Assembly: GCA_964561995.1 (NCBI GenBank)
Contig: CAZLQZ010000001.1
Span: forward strand, 92,747-156,746
DNA: 64,000 nt
Direction of reading: 5' to 3'
Source of the DNA: JABIAG01 sp964561995
GTDB lineage: Archaea > Nanobdellota > Nanobdellia > Woesearchaeales > JABIAG01
This document shows positions 43,658 through 52,859 of the stretch, one piece after another (the stretch's first letter is position 1; every line of letters starts with the position of its first letter). The notes beneath the pieces are model-generated. The model searched no databases. It was not told the origin of the DNA and was given only the letters and a program-made list of their open reading frames with translations. The position numbers were made by a program, and so were the translations under genes.

Positions 43658-45330
43658 TTTCCTAAAATTTCCGTTTTTGGTTGAACTCTATAACCCATTT
43701 CTTGAACTCTTTTTTTAATTCTTGATTTGTAAGGTGTTGCCAAAATTCCTGAAATATCTCCTTCATTGAATACTGTTGAATGCAATGTTACATCTTTAAG
43801 TTCTAAAAATTCCTGTTGTTCGTGTAACCAGTTTAAAAATCTGTAACCTTCGGTTTTTCCTGAAAGTCCTGAAATAACTGAAAGATCTAAGTCTGTTATT
43901 ATCTTTACTATTTCATAATTTTCCATGATTGTTTTTGCCTCTTGCATAGTTCCTGCTTGTAAAACATCATAACCTTGATTTTCTAAAAATACTTTAACTT
44001 TATCTCTAGTCATTTTTCTGTCTTCAACAACTAATGCATATTCTCCCTTAATTTCTTTTATTTTTTCATACTCACTCATCCAATATGCTAGTAAAAAATC
44101 AATTCCCGAATATCTTTTTGTTCCTTTACTATTTAAGTTTCCTTTTATTCTGTATGGATTATCTTTCCAAGCATTCCATTTTAATGCACGCATATAAATT
44201 GGTAAAGCATCTATACTTTCTGGAACTGATTTATTTTTAACTCTTTGAGAAAATAGTTTTTGTTGAACTCCCGTATTTATTATTTCTTGATTAGTTAAAT
44301 TCAATGGAAAAGTTGAAAGAATGTCCCAAGTACTTTTTCTTAATTGTTCTTTTTTTTCATAAGTTGGGTTTGAAAGTAAAAATATTGAATTAAATAATGG
44401 ATTATTTTCAACTTCTTCTTTTTCAAATAGTTTTTTTAAAGCTGTTTTATATTCTGGACTTGCTGAAGTTTCAATTAATGTATGAAGTCTTAAAAAGTTT
44501 AACCAATCGCTTGAATGTGTTGGAATTTTAAAATTTAAGAATCTTAATTGAAGTTTTTGAATTCTTTTTAAATAGTCTTTGTCAACACAATCTTCTAAAA
44601 CTTTTTCAAATCTTTTATCATTTGTTAAATATTTTATTGATTCAGAAATAACTAATGCATCTAAACACCTACTTCTTGATAATCTTAATGTTGATGGTTT
44701 AATGTTAGAATCACTTATTTTTTCACCATTAGGTTTTTCGAGGTATAATTCACATTTAAGTAAGTAATCTGCAATTTTACTTGTATGTTTTTTTATTTTT
44801 TCTTTAATTTCTTTGTCATCAAATAATTTATTAGCAGTAACATAAGCAAAAAATAATTGTGTGTAGTGAAGAGTTTTACTTTTTTCATCAACACATCTTA
44901 ATTTTTCATCAAAAGAAACACTACTAATTATGTAACCATCATATGTTTCAAATTCATCAAGAGCAATAATGCCATCAATTACTTTACTTGCAAGTTCTTG
45001 TGTTTTTGGATCTTTTTTTACTGCATATTTAAACGCAAGCATTGGTAAAAGTGAAGTTGTTGCATCCAATTCAGCATTTATTTCCCCTGATTCTTTAATT
45101 TCTCTTGCCATTAATGCATAATTTTCAATAAAAAAATCATCTAGTTTGTTTTCAAAGAATTTGGCTTTTTCTTCTAAGCTTAAGGATTCTGCTTCTTTTT
45201 TTCTTGTTTCTATTAATTTTTGAGAAACTTTTATTCTTTGTTCAAGACCATTATTTTGATGTATTGGACTTAAATGTGTACATCCTGAAATTAAAGGTAG
45301 AGCAATTAATGCTTTGTAAAGTCTTCTCAT
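43654..45330 (-). CDS. Lipoprotein with helical domain and C-terminal receiver-like domain
   Basis: The 558-residue product starts MRRLYKALIALPLISGC, giving a lipobox with Cys17. The TATA-like AATATATTTATA just upstream puts the start here, not at the TTG at 45375. Residues ~40-420 are a helical, toroid-like domain. From ~429 a CheY-type receiver appears: VVEDRKMTRD, GYDVLQAGTMQEA, then ITDLDL with the possible phosphoacceptor Asp480 or Asp482, and LHST after it. A receiver on an exported lipoprotein would be outside the cell, which is odd. It is coupled to the hydrolase gene. Confidence 0.75.
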   Translation of the reverse strand: MRRLYKALIALPLISGCTHLSPIHQNNGLEQRIKVSQKLIETRKKEAESLSLEEKAKFFENKLDDFFIENYALMAREIKESGEINAELDATTSLLPMLAFKYAVKKDPKTQELASKVIDGIIALDEFETYDGYIISSVSFDEKLRCVDEKSKTLHYTQLFFAYVTANKLFDDKEIKEKIKKHTSKIADYLLKCELYLEKPNGEKISDSNIKPSTLRLSRSRCLDALVISESIKYLTNDKRFEKVLEDCVDKDYLKRIQKLQLRFLNFKIPTHSSDWLNFLRLHTLIETSASPEYKTALKKLFEKEEVENNPLFNSIFLLSNPTYEKKEQLRKSTWDILSTFPLNLTNQEIINTGVQQKLFSQRVKNKSVPESIDALPIYMRALKWNAWKDNPYRIKGNLNSKGTKRYSGIDFLLAYWMSEYEKIKEIKGEYALVVEDRKMTRDKVKVFLENQGYDVLQAGTMQEAKTIMENYEIVKIITDLDLSVISGLSGKTEGYRFLNWLHEQQEFLELKDVTLHSTVFNEGDISGILATPYKSRIKKRVQEMGYRVQPKTEILGK

Positions 45331-45421
45331 AAATTCATTATTCTTTTGTGGTATAAATATATTATTATTTTTCAATATATATTAAAAAATTATTTAAACT
45401 AGTTGTTTATTAATTATAATA

Positions 45422-45895
45422 ATGAAGCGTTCAGTAAGAAAAGGTTTAGGATTTGGTTTAACTTCTGGAGTAATTACTACTTTGGGTGTATTAGTCGGGT
45501 TAAATTCTTCAACTCATTCTAGATTGGTTGTTGTTGGGGGAATAATTCTTGTTGCTGTTGCTGATGCTTTATCTGATTCATTAGGTATTCATATTTCTGA
45601 AGAGTTTTCATTAAAGAAAAAAGAATTAGTTTGGCAAGCTACAATTGTTACATTTTTTGCTAAATTTATAACAGCATTAACCTTCATAGTTCCGTTTTTA
45701 TTTTTAGATTTATTTCCTGCAATTATTTTATGTATTGTGTGGGGATTGTTGTTAATTACTGTATTTAGTTATAAAATGTCTAAACAACGTAATTCAAAAC
45801 CACATAAGGCAATAATAGAACATTTAGGTATTGCAATATTAGTTATTGTGATTACTTTTTATTTGGGCAAGTTAATTGCTATTGTTTTCAGTTAA
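45422..45895 (+). CDS. VIT1/CCC1-family membrane transporter-like protein
   Basis: The 157-residue product has about five membrane helices and the family start GLTSGVITTLGVLVGLNS with ADALSDSLGIHISEE, the metal-handling region of vacuolar iron transporter homologues. The family imports Fe or Mn into compartments or exports it from cells. It is short for the family (usually 200 or more residues), lacking the cytoplasmic metal-binding insert. Its end overlaps the convergent gene by 24 bases. Confidence 0.75.
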   Translation: MKRSVRKGLGFGLTSGVITTLGVLVGLNSSTHSRLVVVGGIILVAVADALSDSLGIHISEEFSLKKKELVWQATIVTFFAKFITALTFIVPFLFLDLFPAIILCIVWGLLLITVFSYKMSKQRNSKPHKAIIEHLGIAILVIVITFYLGKLIAIVFS

Positions 45896-46504
45896 ACTTC
45901 TAATGTGGATGTTTCCAGGAAACCATTTTATTAATAATGGAATGTAAACACTATGATCTATTGAAGTTTTGTTTTTATTCTCTTCTAAGAATTTTTCAAA
46001 CAATTCATTAAAGTTATTAATTAATTCTTTTACTTTTTCATCTTTATAATATATTTTATCTAAAGATATTATTAAATCTTCATTAATTAAAACTTCATTA
46101 CCTAAAGCAAGACTCCAATTTTCGTATGTTTCATCAATTTCTAAGTTTCTTTCCATTTCAGGGAAATTTTGAAATTTATCCGTAACAATTTGTTCAATAC
46201 CTAATCTGGATAATAAAGTATCAAATAATTCTTCTCCTGTAAACAATTTTTTAATTATTGAAGGTCCGTATACTTTTTCTTTTGGGATTATGTTATCATC
46301 CTGAACTGGCTCAGTAAATGTAATTGTGTCATGACCAACATAGAATTCTTTATTTAATTTTTTGAATAAGATGTGTAAAATTAAGAAAGGTTTAATTCTT
46401 TGTTCTACTAAAAATTTACCAAAATCAGTTTCATTAGATGGAAATAATTCCATAGTGTTCATTTTTTCAAATTTCAATCCTGTAAATTCTTCGTATTCTT
46501 TCAT
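45872..46504 (-). CDS. Hypothetical protein, 210 aa
   Basis: I recognise no family. The product is hydrophilic and mixed alpha-beta, with a KPFLILHILFKKLNKEFYVGHDTI stretch (only partly hydrophobic; key portion LILHILFKKL) and an acidic helical C-terminal half (NNFNELFEKFLEENK). The end reads WFPGNIHIRSL. No signal peptide. A gap of about 100 bases separates its start from the next divergent gene. Confidence 0.65.
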   Translation of the reverse strand: MKEYEEFTGLKFEKMNTMELFPSNETDFGKFLVEQRIKPFLILHILFKKLNKEFYVGHDTITFTEPVQDDNIIPKEKVYGPSIIKKLFTGEELFDTLLSRLGIEQIVTDKFQNFPEMERNLEIDETYENWSLALGNEVLINEDLIISLDKIYYKDEKVKELINNFNELFEKFLEENKNKTSIDHSVYIPLLIKWFPGNIHIRSLTENNSN

Positions 46505-46605
46505 AATATTGAAGAATTGAATAGGGTTGATAAATGTTGTTATTAACTTTTCTCTTCTTTAAGTGGTTACATGAATATTTAAAGAATTAATTTTCACTTA
46601 ATATT

Positions 46606-46917
46606 ATGGAAGAATTGGCTTGTTTGACAGAAATTTTAAACAATTATGATTATAGAGAAGTAATTAGTGTTGGAATTGGTGCCGTATTTGGATTATTGCA
46701 TGCTTCATATCATAATCATTATAGAAGTAAAGTAAAAGTTTCAAGAGTTTTAATGGGTACTTCTGCGGGTATTTCTTCAATAATAAATTCCGAAATTCCC
46801 ATCTCTTCTTTTTTTCGAGATTTTGGCAATGCTTTTGTTGGAGGGATTTCTTATGTTGCATTTTACAATGCTTCTTATTGGGCTTTAGAGGGATTAACTT
46901 ATTTAAAAAATAGATAG
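46606..46917 (+). CDS. Small membrane protein, 103 aa
   Basis: The product has two or three short hydrophobic segments with Gly/Ala/Ser packing: VISVGIGAVFGLLHASY near residue 20, VLMGTSAGISSIINS near 50, and AFVGGISYVAFYNASYWAL near 80. It ends in KNR. No signal peptide and no family known to me. It could be a small channel or assembly factor. Confidence 0.6.
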   Translation: MEELACLTEILNNYDYREVISVGIGAVFGLLHASYHNHYRSKVKVSRVLMGTSAGISSIINSEIPISSFFRDFGNAFVGGISYVAFYNASYWALEGLTYLKNR

Positions 46918-46971
46918 AATTAAACATTCTTATTTGTAATTATAATGAAAATAATTGGTTAAATTATTTAA

Positions 46972-47508
46972 TTATCTCACATATGCTTTCTTAATAACAA
47001 CATCTTCAATAGGTTTGTCTCCATAACCAACTTGAACTTCACTAATTTCATCAATTACATCCATTCCTTCAATTACTTTGCCAAAAACTGCATGTTTAGA
47101 GCTACTTGGTTGTTTGTTATAATCTAAGAATGTATTATCAACTAAATTTATGAAAAACTGACTTCCTCCACTATTTGGTCCAGAATTTGCCATGGAAATT
47201 GTTCCTCTTGCATTAGTTGCATCTTCATGAAATTCGTCTTTAATTTTGTATCCTGGTCCGCCAGTTCCATCACCTTTTGGGTCTCCCCCTTGAATCATAA
47301 AGTTATTAATTATTCTGTGAAAGATTATTCCGTCATAAAATCCTTTTTCAACTAGTTTTTTAAAATTTTCAGCTGTGTTTGGTGTTAAATCATCATATAA
47401 TTCAATTACAATGTTTCCTTTATTTGTTTCTAATACTACTTCAGTGTTCATTTGTTTGCACCCCGCTAACATTATTATTAATATAATTATTAAAATTATT
47501 TTTTTCAT
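46972..47508 (-). CDS. Cyclophilin-type peptidyl-prolyl isomerase, lipoprotein
   Basis: The 178-residue product begins with a lipoprotein signal (MKKIILIIILIIMLAGC, Cys17) followed by a small cyclophilin. The mature part has GNIVIELYDDLTPNTAENF, FHRIINNFMIQGGD with the catalytic arginine, and SGGSQFFINL. It would assist folding of exported proteins on the outer face of the membrane. It has the short loop structure of prokaryotic cyclophilins. Confidence 0.93.
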   Translation of the reverse strand: MKKIILIIILIIMLAGCKQMNTEVVLETNKGNIVIELYDDLTPNTAENFKKLVEKGFYDGIIFHRIINNFMIQGGDPKGDGTGGPGYKIKDEFHEDATNARGTISMANSGPNSGGSQFFINLVDNTFLDYNKQPSSSKHAVFGKVIEGMDVIDEISEVQVGYGDKPIEDVVIKKAYVR

Positions 47509-47611
47509 AATTTAAAGATTTGATTTTTTATTAAAAAGTTTTTGTTTTTACTGATTCAAACAAAAAGATTATATATGGTTAAGTATTTAGAATATTAAAG
47601 AGGTGTTTTAA

Positions 47612-48169
47612 ATGTCTAAAAAAAAGAGACAAATAACGAATTTACAATTTAAAATTACAATTGGAATTTTTTTATTTTTAATAATTGCATTATTTTATTT
47701 GGGTTTCATTGAAAATCGTTTTATGGTAAAAGAAGATTGGGTTGGGCAAGAATTACTAACAAAAGACCATTTAAGTTACGATACTGAGTTTTGTGCTAAC
47801 AAATTAACACAATTGGTTCATGAATTTCATTTTTTAGATATGGATATTAAATCTGAAAAAGCTCAATTAGGAACAGAAGAATTATTAAAAGAGCAAGAAA
47901 AAGAAGTAATTCAAATTGAACAACGAGAATTAAATGAAGTTAAAGAAGAATTTTATGATTATGTGAAATTGTGTGACGAATTTGACAATAATCCGACTTT
48001 TGAAATTTGTGATGTTTTTTTACAAGAAGCAAAAGATGATTTAGATGTGGCTCAGAAAAATGCAGATGAATCAACAGGAATTAAACACATAAAAATAACA
48101 ATAAAATCTCTTCGTAATGCTAATCGAATTTATAAGGGGTTGAAGGTAGCCTGTTCTAATTTAAAATGA
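47612..48169 (+). CDS. Membrane-anchored hypothetical protein, 185 aa
   Basis: The product has a basic N-terminus (MSKKKRQ), one membrane helix (about residues 16-33, IGIFLFLIIALFYLGF) and a helical extracytoplasmic part with three cysteines at FCANK, KLCDEF and EICDVF and a fourth near the C-terminus (VACSNL), possibly two disulfides. An AGAGGTGTTTT ribosome site precedes the ATG. Its stop overlaps the antiporter start by four bases, so a role with that transporter is possible. Confidence 0.7.
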   Translation: MSKKKRQITNLQFKITIGIFLFLIIALFYLGFIENRFMVKEDWVGQELLTKDHLSYDTEFCANKLTQLVHEFHFLDMDIKSEKAQLGTEELLKEQEKEVIQIEQRELNEVKEEFYDYVKLCDEFDNNPTFEICDVFLQEAKDDLDVAQKNADESTGIKHIKITIKSLRNANRIYKGLKVACSNLK

Positions 48170-49332
48170 ATCTGATACTTTTTTTGGCAGCGGTATTTTT
48201 AATTACTTTTTTATTAGGCAAATTACTTGAAAAGATTCGTATCCCTTGGATTTTTTCTGCTTTGTTAATTGGTTTAGGTTTAGCGGCATATAATCCTTTT
48301 AAAGAAATAACTAGTTCTGAATCTTTTATCTTTTTAGCACAATTAGGTATGTATTTTTTATTATTCATTATCGGTTTTGAGATAAATCTCACTGAAATTC
48401 GTAAAAAAAAGAAATTTATAATTAAAACCACTTTAGCAATTATTTTTGCAGAAGCTTTTTTAGGAACATTTTTAATTCATTATTTTTTTGATGTTTCTTG
48501 GTTTATTTCTATTTTAGTTGCACTATCATTTGCAACAGTTGGTGAAGCAGTTTTGTTACCTATACTTGATGAGTTTAAACTTACAAAAACAAGATTAGGT
48601 CAAACTATTTTAGGTATTGGGGTCTTAGATGATGTAATTGAAGTGGCAACAGTAATTGTACTTACTATATTATTAGGAACAACTGTTGGACACGCACAGG
48701 TAAAAATATCCGTAACTTTAGGAATTCTTTTTGGATTATTTGCTTTTGCTTATCTTCTTACTAAATTTAAACAAAAAGTTAGTAAGATTCAATTTAAAGG
48801 TGTTGCTTCTTTTTTTTTGTTTGTAATATTTTTTATTTTTGCTTTTATTGGAATTGGATTGATGGTAGAAGCTGCTGCTCTTGGTGCATTACTTGCTGGA
48901 ATGGCTTTGAAAAATTTCTTACCCAAAAAGAGATTGGTTGAAATCGATTCTGAAATCAGAACAATGGCTTATGGTTTTTTTGCTCCTTTATTTTTTTTAT
49001 GGGTTGGGGTTGATACTGATGTTTTTTATTTGATTAAATTCCCATTGTTAGTTGTAGCAATTCTTTTATTAACAAATTCAACAAAAGTTTTTACCAGCTA
49101 TATTATGGCGAGAAAAGAATTAGGAACACACAAATCCATTGTTTTAGGTGTTGCTTTAACAGTTAAATTTAGTACTAGCATTGTAATTATTAAATTATTG
49201 TTTGAAAATGATTTAATCCCTTTAACATTATATTCTGTTTTAATTGGTACTACTATCTTGTTTAAGTTTATTGTACCTTTTTTGATGTCCTACTTAATAA
49301 AACATTGGAATATAAGTGAAAAAAAGTCATAA
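48166..49332 (+). CDS. CPA2-type Na+/H+ antiporter (NapA/KefB-like)
   Basis: The 388-residue product has about 12 membrane helices and the monovalent cation:proton antiporter-2 pattern: an N-terminal LGKLLEKIRIPWIFSALLIGL, FLLFIIGFEINLTEI, a conserved LGIGVLDDVIEVATVIVL with the ion-binding Asp pair, and a broken helix near AALGALLAGMALKNF. It lacks the C-terminal TrkA-N domain of Kef channels. It is coupled to the preceding membrane-anchored protein. Confidence 0.88.
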   Translation: MNLILFLAAVFLITFLLGKLLEKIRIPWIFSALLIGLGLAAYNPFKEITSSESFIFLAQLGMYFLLFIIGFEINLTEIRKKKKFIIKTTLAIIFAEAFLGTFLIHYFFDVSWFISILVALSFATVGEAVLLPILDEFKLTKTRLGQTILGIGVLDDVIEVATVIVLTILLGTTVGHAQVKISVTLGILFGLFAFAYLLTKFKQKVSKIQFKGVASFFLFVIFFIFAFIGIGLMVEAAALGALLAGMALKNFLPKKRLVEIDSEIRTMAYGFFAPLFFLWVGVDTDVFYLIKFPLLVVAILLLTNSTKVFTSYIMARKELGTHKSIVLGVALTVKFSTSIVIIKLLFENDLIPLTLYSVLIGTTILFKFIVPFLMSYLIKHWNISEKKS

Positions 49333-49401
49333 TTCTTTAAGTAATTATCTGTCTGTTGATTAAAGATTGAATAATTTTTTATTAATAAATAATTTAAATA
49401 A

Positions 49402-51330
49402 TTATTCTAATTGTTTTTTTATTTTATTTATTCTATTTCGTATATTTATTGCTCGTTCAAAATCTAATTTTTCTGCTGCTTGTTCCATATCAGCTTCTAG
49501 TTCAATAATTAAATTTGGAAAATCTGTTTTAGGAATATGTTTTGTATCTGTAATGTCTACTTCTTTTTCTTTTACAGGTTTTATAATTGTTTTAGGTATA
49601 ATTTTATGTTTTTGATTGTATGATATTTGAATTAATCTTCTTCTTTGAGTTTCTGCCATTGCAGCTTTTATTGAATTTGTTTTTTTATCTGCGTATAAAA
49701 CTACCTTTGCTTCTACATTTCTTGCTGCTCTTCCAATTATTTGAATTAACGACTTAGTATCACGTAAAAATCCTTCTTTGTCTGCGTCTAAAATTCCAAT
49801 AAAACCTACTTCGGGAATGTCAATACCTTCTCTTAGTAAGTTTATACCTACAAGTACATCAAATTTTCCAAGTCTTAATTCTCTTAAAATTTCTGTACGT
49901 TCTAATGTGTCAATTTCAGAATGAAGGTATCTTGTTTTAATGTTTACTTTTGCTAAGTATTCTGTTAATTCTTCTGCAAGTTTTTTAGTTAAGGTTGTAA
50001 CCAAACAACGATTTTTATTTTTTATTGTTTGTTTAATTTGAGTTTGCAGATGTTCCATTTGTCCTTTTATTGGTTGAATACTTACTTTTGGATCCAGTAA
50101 TCCTGTAGGTCTAATAATTTGTTCAACAATTTGTTGTGAATTTTGTTTTTCGTATTGGCCCGGAGTTGCTGAAACAAAAATAGTTTTATTATTTTTAATG
50201 TATTTTTCAACTTCTTCAATTTTCAAAGGTCTGTTATCATATGCTGAAGGTAATCTAAATCCATAATCCACTAAGTTTTTTTTTCTTGCATGGTCACCCT
50301 TATACATTCCTTTAACTTGTGGGAGAGTTTGATGAGACTCATCGATAATGAATAAAAAATCTTTTGGAAAATAATCTAGAAGACAAAATGGTTTTACGCC
50401 AGGTGCTCTTCCTTCAAGTAAACTTGAATAATTTTCAATACCTTTACAAAAACCAGTTTCTTCAATCATGTCAATATCATGTAAAGTTCTAGTTTTTAAT
50501 CTATGAGCATCTATCATTTCCATGCCAATAAGAGCTTTATCTAATTCTTTTTTAATTCTTTTTACACCTTCTTTAAGAGTTTTTTCAGGAATTACAAAAT
50601 GTCTTCCAGGATAGATATGATAATATTTCAAAGTTTCAATTTTATCTCCTGTTACTTTATCAAGTTCACTAATCGATTCAATTTCATCGCCAAAAAGTTC
50701 AATTCTAATTATATTCTGCATATAACCTGGGACTAAATCAATTGTGTCTCCTTTTACTCGCATACGTCCAGGCATAAGTTCAGTATCATTTCTTTCATAT
50801 TGTGCTTCAACTAATTTTAATAATAATTTTTTTCTAGAAATTTTTTGATCTTGTTGAATCTCAAAACCCATTTCATCATAATTTTCTGGATTACCTACAT
50901 TATATATACAACTTACTGACGCAACAACAATAGTATCATTTCTTCCAAGTAAAGATGCAGTTGTTGCAAGACGCATCATTTCTAATCTGGGGTTTATTGC
51001 CATATCTTTTTCAATATATTGATCTCTTGAAGGAATGTATGATTCTGGTTGATAATAATCGTAATAAGAAACAAAATATTCTACTCTATTTTCTGGAAAG
51101 AAATCTTTAAGTTCATTATATAATTGTGCTGCAAGTGTTTTATTGTGAGCAAAAACTAGTGTTGGTTTATTGTATTTGGCAATAACATTTGCTATAGTAA
51201 ATGTTTTTCCAGAACCTGTTACTCCTAAAAGTGTTTGTAGATTATATTTTGATAGTCCATCAATTAGTTTTTTAATTGCTTTAGGTTGTGACCCTTTAGG
51301 TTTGAATGGTGCTTTAAGTTTAAATTTCAT
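49402..51330 (-). CDS. uvrB: Excinuclease ABC subunit B
   Basis: DNA-damage-verifying helicase of bacterial-type nucleotide excision repair. The 642-residue product has Walker A GVTGSGKT, the beta-hairpin region YYDYYQPESYIP, DEXX-type IIDESH, motif V/VI GINLLREGIDIPE and IQIIGRAARN, and an intact C-terminal UVR motif (ELEADMEQAAEKLDFERA) for UvrC contact. It is the last gene of the uvrA-uvrC-uvrB operon, overlapping uvrC by four bases. Confidence 0.97.
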   Translation of the reverse strand: MKFKLKAPFKPKGSQPKAIKKLIDGLSKYNLQTLLGVTGSGKTFTIANVIAKYNKPTLVFAHNKTLAAQLYNELKDFFPENRVEYFVSYYDYYQPESYIPSRDQYIEKDMAINPRLEMMRLATTASLLGRNDTIVVASVSCIYNVGNPENYDEMGFEIQQDQKISRKKLLLKLVEAQYERNDTELMPGRMRVKGDTIDLVPGYMQNIIRIELFGDEIESISELDKVTGDKIETLKYYHIYPGRHFVIPEKTLKEGVKRIKKELDKALIGMEMIDAHRLKTRTLHDIDMIEETGFCKGIENYSSLLEGRAPGVKPFCLLDYFPKDFLFIIDESHQTLPQVKGMYKGDHARKKNLVDYGFRLPSAYDNRPLKIEEVEKYIKNNKTIFVSATPGQYEKQNSQQIVEQIIRPTGLLDPKVSIQPIKGQMEHLQTQIKQTIKNKNRCLVTTLTKKLAEELTEYLAKVNIKTRYLHSEIDTLERTEILRELRLGKFDVLVGINLLREGIDIPEVGFIGILDADKEGFLRDTKSLIQIIGRAARNVEAKVVLYADKKTNSIKAAMAETQRRRLIQISYNQKHKIIPKTIIKPVKEKEVDITDTKHIPKTDFPNLIIELEADMEQAAEKLDFERAINIRNRINKIKKQLE

Positions 51331-52859
51331 AGTTTTCTTAATTTTCTATTGTATGTAATTGCAAATCTGTGTGCTTCATCTCTTATACGTTGAAGAAGTT
51401 TTAATGTTTTTGTTTTGTGTGGAATATTTAATGGTCGTAAATTTCCTGGAACAAAAACTTCTTCTAATTTTTTTGCAAGAGAGATAACTGGAATTTTTAA
51501 TCCTAAATTTTGAAGTTCATCTAAAGCTGCATGAAGCTGCCCTTTGCCACCATCTATAATAATTAGGTTAGGCATAGGACTATGTTCGTTTTGTAATCTT
51601 TGATATCTTCTTTTTACCACTTCTGCTATGCTTGCAGTATCATTAATTCCTTGTACTGTTTTAATTTTAAATCTACGATAGTTTGATTTATCTGCAAGAC
51701 CGCCTCTAAATTGTGCCATGCTTGCAACAGTATTTGTTCCTTGTAAGTGTGAGATGTCAAAACATTCAATAACTTGTGGAATCTCTTGAAGTTTAAGATA
51801 TTTTTGCAATTCAAATAAAACTGTTTCTTGTGCAAAAAATTGCAATTCAATATTTTTTTTAACAAGTTCTAATAGTTGTTTTTTATCTCCTATTTTTGGA
51901 ATGGTTGAAATTAATTTCTTTTTTCTAATTTTATTTATTGCTTGAATGATTGTAGGATTAATTGAGTGTGGAATAATAATTTCTTTTGGTACATGTTCGT
52001 TAGTATAATATCTTAGTAAAAACTCATCGAACATTTTATTTGCATCTAAAAACACATAACTTTGTTTATTTTCTAATACTCCTCTGTGAACATTAAAAAG
52101 CATGATATAAATTTTATCCTCTTTAATTATGTAATTAATTATGTCTTCATCATAATTCTTTTTTCTTTGCATTTTTTGGCGCTGTTCAAGCCAAGTTAAT
52201 GCTTCAATTTTATTTCTGGAATCTAGTGCAAATTCATATTGTTTATTTTTTGAAAATTCTTTCATTTTTTTTGTTAATTTCACTATTAATTCTTTTGTTT
52301 TGCCTTTTAAAACTAGTTCTGTATCTTTTATAGATTTATCATATTCTGTTTTGCTTATTGCACCAATACAAGGTGCACTGCATAAACCTAAATGGTATCT
52401 CAAACAAGACTTTTTAGGAAGTCTATTACAAGTTCGGATTTTGAATGTTTTAATTAGAAGTTCTTTTAATTCATCACGTTGTTGACCAGAAGTAAATGGA
52501 CCAAATCTTTTTTCTTTTTCATTTGCTCGGTCTAAAAGTAATCTTGGAAACTCTTCATTAGTTATTGCAATGCATGCAAATTGTTTGTTATCTTTAAGAT
52601 TTATATTATATTTTGGTTGATGTTTTTTGATAAGAGTATTTTCAAGAATAAGTGCTTCAACTTCAGAGTCTGTAACAATAAAATCAATTTCTTTAATGTT
52701 TTTTACTAAAGCTGCAGTTTTTGAATCTTGATTATTTTTATTAAAATAACTTGAAATTCTTTTTTTAAGATTTTTAGCTTTACCAATGTATATTATCTTT
52801 TTATTATTATTACTATACAAATAACAACCTGGATTTGTTGGAATTCTAGATATGTTCAT
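51327..52859 (-). CDS. uvrC: Excinuclease ABC subunit C, lacking the C-terminal HhH region
   Basis: Dual-incision nuclease of nucleotide excision repair. The 510-residue product has the GIY-YIG domain (PGCYLYSN with YIGKAKNLKKRI), a four-cysteine cluster (CNRLPKKSC.RYHLGLCSAPC), a UVR motif, and the RNase H-like nuclease (CFDISHLQGTN, IIIDGGKGQL). It stops right after RDEAHRFAITYNRKLRK, where typical UvrC continues with a tandem helix-hairpin-helix domain of about 60-100 residues. The overlap with uvrB (ATGA) argues that this end is natural and not a frameshift. Confidence 0.95.
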   Translation of the reverse strand: MNISRIPTNPGCYLYSNNNKKIIYIGKAKNLKKRISSYFNKNNQDSKTAALVKNIKEIDFIVTDSEVEALILENTLIKKHQPKYNINLKDNKQFACIAITNEEFPRLLLDRANEKEKRFGPFTSGQQRDELKELLIKTFKIRTCNRLPKKSCLRYHLGLCSAPCIGAISKTEYDKSIKDTELVLKGKTKELIVKLTKKMKEFSKNKQYEFALDSRNKIEALTWLEQRQKMQRKKNYDEDIINYIIKEDKIYIMLFNVHRGVLENKQSYVFLDANKMFDEFLLRYYTNEHVPKEIIIPHSINPTIIQAINKIRKKKLISTIPKIGDKKQLLELVKKNIELQFFAQETVLFELQKYLKLQEIPQVIECFDISHLQGTNTVASMAQFRGGLADKSNYRRFKIKTVQGINDTASIAEVVKRRYQRLQNEHSPMPNLIIIDGGKGQLHAALDELQNLGLKIPVISLAKKLEEVFVPGNLRPLNIPHKTKTLKLLQRIRDEAHRFAITYNRKLRKL

